Assembly (NCBI GenBank): GCA_033030425.1
Contig: JAUFSD010000002.1
Location: forward strand, 2,480,001 to 2,544,000
Length of the DNA: 64,000 nt
Direction: 5' to 3'
DNA from: Verpa conica
Taxonomy: Eukaryota; Ascomycota; Pezizomycetes; Pezizales; Morchellaceae
The notes under the pieces were generated by a model. That model did not search any database. It saw only the letters and a list, made by a program, of their open reading frames with translations, and was not told the DNA's origin. Position numbers and translations under genes: made by a program. Shown piece by piece: positions 11,610 through 24,600 of the stretch (position 1 is its first letter; each line of letters begins with the position of its first letter).

Positions 11610-12196
11610 TTAAAGGATAAGAAGGATAGCCTTCAAGCTAGAAGTTATAAGTAAGATGAGGTAGGATAAAGCGATCAGGGCGGCTTCCGTGCTTGTTTTA
11701 TTGTTTTTATCATCTATCTACTCTATCTCCCTTTTTCATTTTCGGTTGGTTTTATGAGTCTTTTATCAAAGTCGGGTCTCTTAGGCTTATCTCTTTTTGC
11801 TATAGGATACTGGGGAAAAGGTGGTTAATTGAATGCATTGTATTTCTTCTTCCTTTTTGTACGAGTTCTTTCTATCTCTTTTTTTCTTATAAGACATATT
11901 TGGGGGCCTGGGTGAGAATTGGAGAAGATGGCCAAATTGTATATCACCAAAAAAAAAAGATTATTGTGAGTGCCCAAAGTTGTTACAGGCCGTGAGTGAG
12001 AGACTGTGACCCAAAACCGTGCTCGGAAATTATGGCACGCTTGGTAATCCATGGAACTTGCCTTTTAGAATTGCCAAGGATCGACGTCAGTTGTTTGTTG
12101 GTCCCAAGTCCCCGCTATCCTTGAGGTCAACACTCATTAGGAACGCAAAATCGGTCTGAATCAGTTGAGCAAAAACACTTCCAAATAGCTTCCAAT
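11610..12196 (+). other. Spacer HRP1 to quinone oxidoreductase
   Basis: This 0.6-kb spacer joins two genes on the same strand. The first ~200 bases are T-rich and probably HRP1 3' UTR. The remainder must contain the next promoter, but no motif stands out. No RNA gene or repeat is seen. Confidence 0.5.
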
Positions 12197-13498
12197 ATGC
12201 GCGCAGTTGGTATCTTTAGTTCTTTGAGAACCATGTAATTCTGGACTACATACTAATGTGCCCCTCATAGACATCAAGAACGGGACCGGTCCTGCAGAAT
12301 CGTTGTTTATTAACGAGAATATTGATACCCCGGCTCTGAAGGAGGGGGACATACTCGTACGGGTAAAGGTAGAAATATACATTCTTCATAAATAGACAAT
12401 TACTAATGGAGTTTTTGGAATTAAGGCTTTTGGGTTGAATAGAATGGGTACATTATCACCTCTCTCTCTATTTGAGAAATATAAGTCCTTATATTAAATA
12501 TATAATCGCAGATCTATTACAGAGAGAGGGGAAATATACAGTTCCCCCACAGGCACCAAAAACACTCGGCGTTGAGTTTTCCGGGCTCGTGGAAAAATTG
12601 GGTGAGGGTGTTACTGGCTTCAAGGAAGGTGAAAAGGTCTTCGGATTAGCTTATGGAGGGGTATATTTCCTTAGGAATCTAGCTACTGAGAAACCTTATG
12701 AGACGTAATTAACGGCACGTTGAAACAGGCATATGCAGAATTTATTGCTGTCTCCGAGAAGATGTGTATCCACATGCCCGACGAGCTATCTTATGAGCAA
12801 GCAGCCGGTGTCCCAGAAACCTGGATAACAGCCACCCAAGCCCTCTGGACCATCGGCTGCTTCAAGCCCGGTCAAAAGGTCCTCATCCACGCTGGTGCTT
12901 CCGGTGTTGGTATCGCCGCTATACAACTTGCTCTCTCTCACGGCGCCTCCGCTGTCTTTATTACCACTAGCTCTGATGAGAAGATTACCTTCTGTACAAA
13001 AGTCCTCGGTGCCACGGCAGGCTTCAATTATCGGACTCAGGACTTTGCTGCCGAGATTCTGAAAGCAACTGATTATGAGGGCGTTGATGTAGTCGTCGAC
13101 TTTGTTGGCCAGTCTCACTTTCAGAAAAATGTTAAAGTCGCGGCGAAGGATGGCAGAATTATTATTCTTGCATTGCTTTCGGGAAATATGGTGAAGGAAG
13201 TAGACTTGGGGCCAATTCTCTACAAGAGGTTGAGGATTGAGGGGACAACGCTGAGGAGCAGGTCACCGGAGTATCAGGAGGTTCTAAAGAATAAGTTTCA
13301 GGAAGAGGGCTTACCAGGACTAAAGGATGGAAAGTATAAGCTCTTTATCGAGAAGACGTTTAGTTGGAAGAATGTGAGTAGTTATGTAATTTTAACTTAT
13401 GGGTTTTATACTGACTATAGCAATAATAGATTATTGAGGCGCATAAACTCATGGAGAGTAATAAAACGCAAGGAAAGATTATTTGCCTTGTTGATTAA
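12197..13498 (+). CDS. NADPH:quinone oxidoreductase, zeta-crystallin/PIG3-like MDR family
   Basis: Six exons: 12197-12209, 12271-12368, 12426-12447, 12512-12660, 12729-13373 and 13430-13498, giving 331 aa, the usual size for the family. These zinc-free medium-chain reductases use NADPH to reduce quinones and similar electrophiles in the cytosol or mitochondria. After splicing the N terminus reads MRAVDIKNGTGPAESL and continues through ILVRVKAFGLNRMDLLQREG, the standard MDR start. LGVEFSGLVEKLG and the nucleotide-binding AGASGVGIAAIQLA (GASGVG at about 150-155) are diagnostic. Near the end, LYKRLRIEGTTLRSRSPEYQ is typical of the PIG3 branch. The first exon encodes only four full codons and exon 3 only seven. 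Each intron is 55-70 nt with GT-AG ends. Substrate cannot be told from sequence. Confidence 0.88.
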
Positions 13499-15603
13499 GG
13501 CGATGCTAAAGAGGTACATACAATGGAGCGTATTGTTGTGATTTAGTAGGTTATATCTTACGTAAATAGAAACCGTAGCCTGCATGTCTAGTCACTCGAA
13601 AATGGGTACACTAGAGTAAAAATATCACCGGATTCCTTCCTAGGTACTAGTTCTCATGGTTAGTCTTCTCTTTCTACATAGCTACCGTGTAAAATCTAGG
13701 GCAGTAAGCTCAAAAACCAACCGGTAACGGTTATCATACAATGTCAACCAAAAATCAAAGTTCTATTCTAATCGTTCAGCCTTATACAACTTATACACAC
13801 ATATACAATAGATAGTTGTCTTTCTGTGCTATGACTGCCGAGTGATGTATAGTGAAGTGGGAATACGAGTGATTAATTGTGATTCTACAGATATAACTAC
13901 CCAGCAGGGAATATTATTGCGGCGAAAACACCCCTCACCTGAAACTTTCGTGATCGTGTATATATCGTAGGATAATATAGGTAAATTGAAAATATAGTAC
14001 AATATCGCCCGGCCCAATTATAGTTCTATGGCTAGAAGTATGGGGCGTCAAATGTGTCAAAAATGAAATTTCCCACCAGTGGTAAAATCATGGACCAACA
14101 TTCTGGAATACAGTATAAAGCAGGGCTATCTGTCTAGAATACTATGATGGTCCACAATTAAAAGATTAAGTAAGACATGCAAATTTACCAATTAAAATAC
14201 ATGAAGTGCCACTTGAAGCTGGATCCTTGGCTATTGCCTCTAAAGGGAAAGATAAGGCCTAGATCAGGATAAAGGGGATATCTATGTGTGAGATATTTGT
14301 GTTAGCCTACAGTGGGCTATTATGGACCACTATAGTATTTCAGACAGGTGGTCCGGTTTTATATTGTATTCCAGTATGTTGGTCCATGGTTTTACCACCA
14401 GTGGGAAATTGAATTATGACACATTTGCTCTTCCATACAAAGGATCCGAGATAAATTTAATTTAAAATATATTTATTTATGATTAATTTATTCATTCAAT
14501 GCAAAAGAGTACCTTAACCTCAGGGTTCCATGTACTTATGAATAATCATCATCATCATCATCATTCAATGCAAAATACTAGTGGAACGTAGCGAGTGATA
14601 ATCCATGTAAATACCCCTCAGGCTCTATATATATATGTATATATATAGTCAAGCCTTTTTAGAAAAATTCTGATTATTTTCTCGCCGTTAAAAGAATTGA
14701 TAAGTAATAATCCAAAAAATAAAAATGAAATAAATTACCTTGGTAAGTATCCCTAATCTAGAATCCGACGTCACACCTTATACAGGGCTTATGCGAGTGA
14801 TAGTTTGTGAGTGGGAAGACGTCAAAAGCATTGATCCACAAGGGAAGTAAACAGTTTAATGACATCATAAACGTATACTTGGCCATAAGAGGGTCCCTAC
14901 GCTGTCTCAGCCTCTAGTCACTACCTCCCTCACCAGAATATCATCTTTGTCCTCATCACAAAAGAGCCCTAGATATTAATTTATGATATTTTGATTTTCC
15001 TTATCACTACTCTACCTTTATAGTAACTTTGCTATGCTCTGCCTACAGAAAGTACTAGGCTCTCGAATACCCTTACTAACCAATATTTTGTGCTGAACTA
15101 TATCCTACACAGACACAAGGTAATGCCACAACCAGGTAATCTACAGATACGTATACTCACAGAGGATGTTCACTATCACTCCCTAGGTCATATGTTCCTC
15201 CCAAGCCTAAAACCGATAACATATGCTATATATAAATCCAGTTAGGACTCTATAAAGTTTCTAAGCATATACCAAGTTCGAAACTTTCCTAAGAGTAAAA
15301 ACCCAAAACTATTAGAAGCGACAGAAAGCTCTCGGATGATGATATTTGTAAGGTAGTTAACATCAAACCCTTTCTCATGACTCCAATAATACGCATCGGT
15401 AACTCATACTGACAAGAATTCTCCGGATTCCTAATCCAAGAACACATAACACTTTTGTACACCTAGAAGAATGTTGAATCACCCCCCAAAATACTGAAAT
15501 TTTAATTACAGACTCCATTTATCAATGTTAACTTCGCTTTTTTATGACACCTTCCACCTTAGTTTCTACTACAGTCCCCCGAAATAATAACGTATGGTAT
15601 AGA
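13499..15603. other. AT-rich convergent spacer between quinone oxidoreductase and DBP3
   Basis: This 2.1-kb tail-to-tail spacer has no gene. It contains the foldback element at 14039-14437 (listed separately), a (TCA)n run at about 14546-14564, a near-palindromic TA tract at about 14622-14650, and two copies of ATTCAATGCAAAA at about 14493 and 14563. The rest is AT-rich with many stops. Confidence 0.6.
14039..14437. mobile_element. Foldback/MITE-like element with ~118-bp terminal inverted repeats
   Basis: The left arm (14039-about 14157) and the reverse complement of the right arm (about 14320-14437) align over nearly their whole length with only single-base gaps, at roughly 80% identity by eye. 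Shared blocks include CAAATGTGTCA, ATTTCCCAC, CATGGACCAACAT, CTGGAATACA and GAATACTAT. The ends read TATGG...CCATA, so the outer TA could be a target-site duplication as in Tc1/mariner-type MITEs; that is inference. The middle (~160 bp) has no ORF. The divergence of the arms suggests an old, non-autonomous copy. No second copy was seen in the window. Confidence 0.75.
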
Positions 15604-17523
15604 CTAATCGTCAAACTTGATCTTCGTCGCAGCTTTCACCCTATAGAATTAATTAATAACTAGAGACACAGAATTAAACAGAAGAACGGCTTTGCTTACC
15701 CATCAGTCTCTTTATAGAAAGCACCATACGCCGAGTGCTCCTTCTTCTTTACTGTAGTTCCGAATTTCAACAAGCTCTCTGGCACGGGCTGCCCTGCTGC
15801 TTTAAGAACATTTACGAGAGCACCAGAGTGCGTCTAGGATCCTGGTTAGAATCCAAATACCAAAATATAAAATTACAAGATTACTTACCTTATCGTGCTC
15901 AGTGAAAAACGTGTAGGCCATCCCGTCCGCTCCGGCCCGCCCAGTCCGGCCAATACGGTGAACATAGTCCTCAATAGTCAATGGGAAAGTGACGTTGATG
16001 ACAAGCTTCACTTTCGGAATATCCAAGCCTCTCGCAGCAACATCAGTAGCAATCAGTAATGGACAGCTCCCATCCTTAAACTGACCAAGTGCTTGAGTCC
16101 TTTGCGCTTGGTTCAAATCACCATGAATACCTGCAACCCTACAGCCTTGACTACGCAAGAAAATTTCTATCCTTGTTGCTTCCTTCTTGTATAGACAGAA
16201 CACCAGAATACGATCATCCTTCATTGCGCCAGATTGATGCTGTCGGAGAAGAGCAAGGAGCCGTTGCTCCTTCGCGCGCTGGTCGATGACCTCAATGGTC
16301 TGTTTAATACGGATGTTCGCACGGAGGTCATCACGGTCGCCGATCGTAATCTTGACTGGATTCTTCATGAATGTAGATGCAAGCTTACGGACGGATGTAG
16401 GCCATGTGGCTGTAAACATAAGGGTTTGCCGGGATGAGGTCGGGGTAACGGAGATAATCCGGCGAATGGCGTCTTCGAAACCTTTGTCAAGCATTCTGTC
16501 GGCCTCGTCGAGGACCAAATATGAGACTTTGCTTAAATCTGCACATCCCTCATCGATAAGATCCTGTAACCTTCCAGGAGTCGCCACAATGATATCTGCA
16601 TGTTTCAGCTTCTGCCTCTGCTCATCCTTTGGTACACCACCATAGATACAAACAGCAGTCAGCTTTGCCGCCCTCGAAAAAATTTCCATCGTTTCATATA
16701 TCTGCATCGCCAACTCTCTGGTAGGTGATACAACAACAGCCTTTACACCCTTCGAACCCTTAGCCGAAGTCTTAAGGGATGCAATATGACGAATGGCCGG
16801 GACGGAAAATGCTAGGGTCTTGCCAGACCCAGTCTCAGCAACACCAATACAGTCATAACCAGAAAGAGTGTACGGCCATGTTGCAGCCTGAATTGGAGTA
16901 GGCGTCGAGAACGCCGAGAAATCAAACGTATGAGCAGGGAGGTAGGAGAACGAAGTTATAGGGCGGAGGTTGGATGAGTGGGGGTCATTGACTGAGATTG
17001 CATGTTTATTAAGGTATTCATCAACTTTAGTCTTCGAAAGGCTTGTCAATTCGGAGCTCTCTGTATATCCGGAAGTTGCGACTGGAGTTCCTGTTGTGCC
17101 ATTATATTTATCTACAGGGGTCGATTCTTTTAGAGATGTGGCTCTATTAGAGGTGTCGTTCGATTTTGTGGCCTTTTTTGCTTCTTTTGCTGCTTTTTTT
17201 GCTGCTTTTCGTTCCTCTTTCGAGAATTTCTCAGCAGCTGGAGTATCGGTCTCCATTGCACCCGGTCCTTCACCACTCTCTTCCACATTTCTCTTTTTCT
17301 TATCCTTCTTATCCTTCTTTTGTTTCTTCCCCTTCTCTGGCTCAGCACTCATACCATTGCTTTCCTCTCCAACCGCTGAAGCGGCTTCTTCGGCAACAAT
17401 CTCGGGAACGACAGTCTTCTTGGATTTCTTCTCACTCTTGTCCTTCTTTTTCTTCTTAGAAATAAGTTCGGCTCCGGTAGTGACAGCTTCGACCTCAACG
17501 TCCTCAATTGTGCGCTTTGCCAT
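15604..17523 (-). CDS. DBP3: ATP-dependent RNA helicase Dbp3 (DEAD box, ribosome biogenesis)
   Basis: Three exons on the minus strand: 17523-15889, 15833-15700 and 15640-15604, giving 601 aa. Dbp3 is a nucleolar helicase needed for efficient early pre-rRNA processing of the 60S subunit. Residues 1-125 are highly charged with Lys-rich blocks, as in Dbp3 nucleolar-targeting tails. The helicase motifs are all present: Q motif TPTPIQ at about 207-212, motif I AETGSGKT at 229-236, Ia PTRELAMQ at 267-274, GG with TPGR, motif II DEAD at 339-342, motif III as TAT at 371-373, motif [13 protein letters not shown] and motif [12 protein letters not shown]. The small last exons supply [35 protein letters not shown] and the end [10 protein letters not shown], matching the family C terminus. 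Introns are 55 and 59 nt. It is divergent from the MIT gene. Confidence 0.93.
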
Positions 17524-20500
17524 TGTTGTGTTGGGAGGGATTTATGGCTGATGGTAGTGGGGAAGGAAGCGTTGTCGCGAGCTTTTTTTTTTTGCAGTTG
17601 AAAATTTATGAGTGCACGGACTCTCAGAAGCTTGGCGATGAGGCTCATAGTAACCCTAGCCCATCTAAATCATGATATCTCACTCGGTGGGATTTACAAG
17701 GAACCCTACACCAATCGACTGTGCCTTACAGGTAACCCATCTCTGAAGAATGCCACACAAATATTCGGGGAAATTATCTTCGGGTATTAAACTTAGTAAG
17801 TGCTTATCATAAATACCATCATTCATGATTCCATATGCTAGTGCGGAATTCCTTCGTAGCACACTAGAAGCGATAAATTATGAAACATCTTTCAGCTATC
17901 AGAGGCAACTCAGGATAACCTATTACTTTCAGTGCCTTTCCTCCCGCCCCGCTTTTATTACGTCAGTAACTCAACTAGTAACTAGCTTTTACAGACCTTC
18001 TAAACTACAAGAGAACGTAGCGGATACCATGTAAGGAGCAACCAAGTAATCAAATAAGTTGACTGGTAGTACGCACGCGGCCCAACAGGGTCCACTTACG
18101 CGCGTGTTCTTCCTGCACGGCAAAACAAGGGATCGAATGATAGCCCATGATGCGCAACCGCCCACGATTCTTGGCGTAATCTTCCCTTGTTGGCTCCACC
18201 AAGATACGGATGCATACACCTGCATGCATCTCGGCTCGGTTGGCGTGGCAGGCGAGATTTTTTCCCAAAATGCAGTGCAACACAGCTGACCAGGATCCGG
18301 TCCTCTGGGGCCTTCTTTCGCAAGAAAGGCTTAACAAGACAGCTATTCCTAGATTTAATGGTGGTGGCTAACCACTCAGGTCTCTCAGTAAGATGGAAAA
18401 GGCGCTACGAAAGGGGGTACTTGGAATAGGCGCGGCACCTAGGCGGTAAAGATAAAATCTGTGACATCGGCTGTCTGACGGGATGCTTATACTAGGGGAA
18501 TATGTAGAAAGGGATCTGATTTTGAAAGGGAGGAACTGTTTCTAGACACACCATCTTCTTTCGGGGCGCCTGTACCTCTTGCCGCTACTCTATATTTTAT
18601 ATGCTTAGGCGGTTACTCACAGATGGCTGATTATTTTCGCCAACATATGATCACTTCCATTTGATTACATATGTGCACTTATACATGTATTTAAACTCCC
18701 TATCAAAAAAAGCTTGAGATGCTTAGGCAAGGGAGTGGGAGTTTAAAGGGTACTTTATAATAAAAAGGTTTTATATAAATCATAGCAGAAACTACTAGTA
18801 GCCAATACATGAAGTTCTTCTGGGTATGGGAGGGACAGGTTTTTACTAGATAATAGCTAAAGATACCTAGTATTAAAGGAATAAAAACCATTGCCCTTGT
18901 TATAGTGGGGAGATATATGGGAAAAGGTCAAAATACTTGTACTCTAAGCCTCAACTCAAAATGATGACGTACCCCCTACAACCCACAGCCACCAACATGC
19001 CTACATGTAAGTAATCTATCTGATTTTTCAGTATAACAATGAAAAATATTGTTTTTTTCTAGTTTCAGTTTTATTCCCCAGCAACCATAAGCCCGGTAAT
19101 GATCAAGAATATCTGAAGGCCTTGCAAATTTAATTCATGACTGATAATAAATGACGATGGATGGTGGGCTAATAGATAAATTCTAAAGTGATCTTACTAT
19201 ATGCGATATGTTAATATGGCCCCGCTGAAACTTTTGGGAGCTCGAACTGCACCTGAAATTTTCTGTACAGATGGGAAGAAGGCTAGGTTTCTCTTAGGAG
19301 AAGCCAAGGGGCTACCGGTAGATGTAAAGTTTCCTTATTTAAACCTTTATGTGGTAGCCTATTCATGATAAACCCGTTTAGATATAGTTTCTTTGAGTGA
19401 GATCTGAACGTTCCCCACTCTATATTTTCAAGCTACTGGTACAGCGACGTTAAATAAGTGGACCTGCAGTAGTTAGGTGCTTGTTCTAAGCCGCACGTAT
19501 AGAGCCTCATGTCTAGTTAATTGATGCGAGAGTATTCTGTCAGCGGTTTGAGAGGTTCCACGCTTAGATAGGAATATGCTTAATATTTGCCCCTTTTTTT
19601 CTTTTTTCCTTCCCCTTTGCGATGCTCCCCCAGCTTCTCTTAGTGCTTAGGAATGCATACTTTTGAGGCTGAAGTATCCACCCACGTCACCTTGCGCAAC
19701 TCGGGACCCCGTCCGGGTATTTGAGGGAACCCAACACGGTAGCAAGTTAGCGTATTCTAGAGTTCCAAAGTTCCAAACCTCCTGAACCAGTCGAATAATT
19801 CCGTCCCCTGGGCGTGTTCCCCACAAGCCTCGCATGGCTCATCTCATCTCGTCTCAATAGGGCGCTTCATCCCTCTCGCTTCAGTCTTTCTCTCTTGTTG
19901 CCTCGGTTTCTAAAAGAGAATGAATGTGCTACACGAGCCGACCTTTCCGTGGGTCGTTTATTTCGGCGAGACATGACAGACGAGCTGCCCCACCATAAGC
20001 AGCTAGCCCTTCCGATTCAACCTTTGGTCATGGTTGTACTTTACTTTGGCTCGGCATCATGACTCGGCATTATGAGCGAGAGTAATTAGCAGCGCTGCTC
20101 GTGGTGATAATGCGGGGGAATAAGTATATATATTGCCAGCATTAGCATTATAGATAATTCAGATCTCTGCCTGGGGTATCGTCATCTAGGGGGGAGGGGA
20201 CGCCGAAACTGACCCTGGCGGGAATAATTGTAGAGGGTTTCTTGTGTCCGCGGGTAGTTGCACACGCGACATCAAGTGCCTCGATTTTTATTTTTTCTTC
20301 TTCTTTTCTTTGTGCAGAGGGGAGGTGATTGTATTATCAGGCAGCTCTGTTGTGTTTTGTCGCCATAACTACATACATGTATCTGCCTCGCAGTATCACT
20401 GCGGCGCTAGGAGGCTACTGCCGGGGGCGTTCGTTTCTGGCAGATATTGGGGGGTCTAGGATCATAAACAAGATGCCTGATCTACTGTCATGAACGGTGA

Positions 20501-21690
20501 GACTTGAGCCGCTCAGATCATCGTCGTTGGAAAACTCAGGGGTAAAGAGACAGAGGGGAGAGTAAGAGTAAGAGTAAGAGGAGGGGGGTGGAATTATACT
20601 GCTACTGATGTACACACATATGCAAATGCTACAATCCTGCATCTCCAAAAACGCCAATTCCGTCAGTTTTCTAGATGGATGTGCATATATTCGCATGCGA
20701 TAAGCAAGAAAAACATCGTAAGAGGCGGGCCTCGCGTCTCTCTCTTTTCTTCCCTCCCTTTCCCTCTCTCTCTGACTTTATATTTATTTTCCCACATCGG
20801 AAGTAACGTCTCCGGAAACCCCCCCATTCTCACCCAGCAATCCCGAAGTTCTATCTGGCTTGATTGTCACACAAGTTCATGTCTGGGGGCCTCTCTTTCT
20901 TTTTGACATTTCTATGCTTGAACCTTGACCTTACCATACCGCCGTGAACCCTTTCTTCTCACTCGTGTTGATCCTTCCCTCGACAGAAACGACGGCCTTG
21001 CTCACATTCTGAATTGGCCACTGGGCTATTGCCTTATCCACACTAATAGGTCATACTCTTTCTCCCATTCTGCGACGTTTCATTTCACCGTTCCCGTTGT
21101 AGAGGTAGTGAACCGAGCGACGATAGTTGAAGGAGGTGGTTGTGGAGAGGTCAGTACAGAAAGAGGGTGGGGCAGTCACTCGCTCACTACAAGCACAGAG
21201 AGAAACAGAAACTTGGTTTTAAAAAAAGCCATCCTCAACACCTCATTGGCTGACTGGTCTACAATCTATCAGAATCAATCTCTAGCAGAGAAAAGGGAAA
21301 AAGGGAAAAAGAAAAGAAAAGAAAGAAAGAGTAGGAAAATCGTGCACCCAAAAGGAAAGAAAGTGAGCATACTCCCTGTCCGACGAATCAATCCCCGTTG
21401 CTAACCTTACCTTCAGGGGCAACCCTCCCCCGACTTGACCTCGTGCCTAGTTCTGCCTAGATTGTCCACATTTGTTTCTCCCATTCTGAATCACCAATTC
21501 CTATCATATTCAAAGTAGGGGAGAAGGGGGAAAAAAAAGGGCAGCATCTCATTTACAGGAAACAGCTGCAAAGATCAGTTAGATCACACCCCAACCCCCC
21601 CCCAAAAAAAAAAACAAAAAAAAAAACAGAGGAGCTCTACCCCTCCCTTCCCTATAATTTAGAAAAAGCAATCCAAACCTAGTGGGTGGG
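17524..21690. promoter_or_regulatory. Divergent spacer DBP3/MIT-domain gene
   Basis: This 4.2-kb head-to-head spacer has no recognisable gene. The first few hundred bases should include the DBP3 promoter. The right 700 bases (about 20900-21680) contain long pyrimidine and A-rich tracts, including two poly-A runs at about 21605-21625, as in leaders of fungal genes, and probably form the MIT gene's leader. Open frames such as 18050-18337 (-) and 20925-21404 (+) match no family I know and their codon use looks random. Confidence 0.5.
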
Positions 21691-24600
21691 ATGGTGCGGT
21701 CAAGTGGGACATCAGCAGTAGCATCGCCGTCGCCGTCGCCAGCACGTCCTGCTGCTTCTCGCGTTGTATACCAGCGTCCATCCTCTGCTCAACATCATAG
21801 ATCTACCTCATCGGCATCGTCAACGTCATCTGGGAAGGGGGTGTCAGCGGCTCCGTTGCACGTGGTGTTATCGCCCGAATTCCCACAATCAGAGAGAAGA
21901 CCTTCAACAGCTCAGACAGAGAGCTCGGATAGCCGGCGTACTATCAGGGGCCATAGCATTGATCTCTTTGGCACCTCCGGGAGCTTCGATAACTGGGCGA
22001 GTACTATTGCGACATCTTCCACAACCACTCCCACAGCTCCTCAATCCAATTCGTCGCCAGTATCAAAGTTTCGCCCTGCGTTAAAATTGCACTCGCATCC
22101 TAACGACACAGTACCACAGCTCTCACCAGCTAGACGTCTCCCTGGCCCTGCTGTCGCTGCCACAAACCCCTTTCCATTAAGCTCTTCCGGCACAAATTCT
22201 TCCATCACTACGCCATCAACTGGAACATCCGAGGGGTCTCAGTTCTGGAAATCGTCACCGCCGCGGCATCGACGCACGAATCCTTCTGCGCCATTATCGG
22301 TCGCTACTTCATCCCCCGCTCCCTACTACGGAATCAACGTTCGCACACAAAGCAGCAGCGAGGGCCCATCTCTCCTCCCCGCATTTAATCCGGAGCCTCC
22401 CCCTCCACCAAAAAAACCGATCTTCTCACCTCCTGATTCCGGAAGGGTTAGGGATTCGCCGAAAGCTCGAACAAGGGAACATAGGTCGCCTAGTCAAAAG
22501 GCGATGTTGTCATCGGCACTACAGAAGGCCAATACGGCAGTCACGCTAGATAATGCTGAGAATTATGAAGGTGCAATGGAAGCGTATGGAGATGCTTGTT
22601 TGTTACTTGGGCAAGTGATGATGAAGGCTGGAGGAGACGAAGATAGGAGGAAGTTACAGGCTATTGTGAGCCTCCCATTCCGCCACGCCGTAGCTGCGGT
22701 GCCTTGTTTTCTGGGTCGCGTTATCAGATGTTTACTTGAACCTTGCATGAAACATTGTGGTTGCAAGGTGCTGGGAAGTTGTGTTGAAACGGAGCTAATT
22801 TTGGTGTGATGCTATTAGCAAGAAACGTATATCCAGCGTATCGAAGAACTTAAAGCGCTTGCCCCGCGAAACGCGATTATAGAAAAGCAACTCCCCGCAC
22901 GACCACTCACGGAAGAATACACTGATCAGGAAAGCCTTTTTACAATCGATGATGACGAATCGACAATTATAATCTCGACCGCAACAGCAACACCCATCTT
23001 GAATAAAAGCCACTATGCGAACAGTATACCACAAGCTACCCCTGCCCCCCCGAGAACAGATTCACTATACCTAGGTTCAGAAAACTTAATGACAATGCCG
23101 AACGAGCCCGTACCACCGCTACCAATAACTAGGAGCCGCTCAGCTGAATATATCCCCGAACCATTGTCACCGAAAAGGCCTATACCGTTATCGCCCGAGA
23201 GGCAGGAATTTATGGAGAATGATGGAGATGAGATGGCGAGGGCATTCTTGGAACACAATAACAGGGAATCGTTCACTTTTGGTGCAGCTGCGCTATCACC
23301 AAGATTTTCGCCGCAGAAGGAACGGGATTATGGAATCCGTAGATCCGTGTCTGATGCTTCTTCAATCTCATCAAGACGGTCATCACAGCGACAGTCGAAT
23401 ATGAGTAATCTATCGAATACCACGCATTCCCGCCAGGGGAGTGAAGTATCAACAAGCTGGCTGAATACGATCGACGAGTCGGGAGGATCGGTATCTGGGG
23501 AATCGTCGCCAGGGTGGACAAGGAAGAAGCCACGGCGGCAGAGTGAACGAGAGATGCGACTGGAAAGGGAACGGCTGATGCGCGAGTTCGAGGATGATTT
23601 CGATACACAACTCGATGCTGCCGTGGAGGCGGCATATGATGATGGTTACGAAGTAGACTATACCTATGACCGAGATTCAACCTACGATCGGGACGAGGAA
23701 ATGTTGATGATGAAGAGTCCACGGGTAAATGTAGAACGTGCGAAGCAGCGAGTGCGAGAGGTGGAGCGGGAAATGGAACTGGAGATCGCGAAGGAGAGGG
23801 AGCGGCGGCTGGAGAGGGAGCGGTTAGGGTTTGTTGAGCGGCGGCGGGAGTCAGAATTAGATTTCTTTGACGATAGGGATGATGATGACTCGGAGGATGA
23901 GCGAATGTTGGAGGAAATGACAAGAGGGTATACGTTGGATGATTTTGAATTTAATCTAGACTCAAAGACAGCGCTGCCCAGAGAGTTTGGGGCTGCATAC
24001 TCGGACTCAACGCTGCCTGGGAGAGAATCGGGGAGTAGTGGGTATTCGGGGACAACATGGGCTAGCTCTATTGGGTCTGCACACATGCTTAATGTTACTA
24101 CTCCGTTATCTACAGTTGCAGAAGCCCCCTCTACACCACCGCCACCCCATTCTCCACCATCTTCTATGCCACCCCAAGGCCCACCTCCACAAGTTCCGCC
24201 CCCTATGGAACCACTTCCACTGGCTCCAGCTCCTCTTGCCTTCTCTTTTAAGAAAGAAATAACGGAACCAGCTCCAGCTCTTCCAATCCCTAGTATTACC
24301 TCAATTCCTAGTTTATCTGTTTCAAAATCTTCCAGTGTTAGGTCCCGCCGACTCTCAGCATTATCAGAGCCTCTGAAGATTGAAACATCACAGTCTGGAA
24401 ACGGTTCATCAACATACAGCGGCATCCCCACAACTCTCGTCCGCGGCCCTTCACCATCCCCACAACCAAGTATAGACTCGGAGCTTCCAATAGAGCACCC
24501 TCAAATACCATCAATCAACCCACCTCTGAATATTCCACCTAAATCTGCAAACGCAGCTATTCCTTCACGCCCAGGAACTGCCTCAGAGTTCAGAGATGGG

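Noticed and set aside
18050..18337. Minus-strand open frame of 95 codons between DBP3 and the MIT gene
   Set aside because: No recognisable motif, and several overlapping frames on both strands are equally open, typical of chance in this GC-richer patch.
20925..21404. Plus-strand open frame of 159 codons ahead of the MIT gene
   Set aside because: Its composition follows the pyrimidine- and A-rich leader; no family match; not in frame with a sensible splice to the MIT gene.
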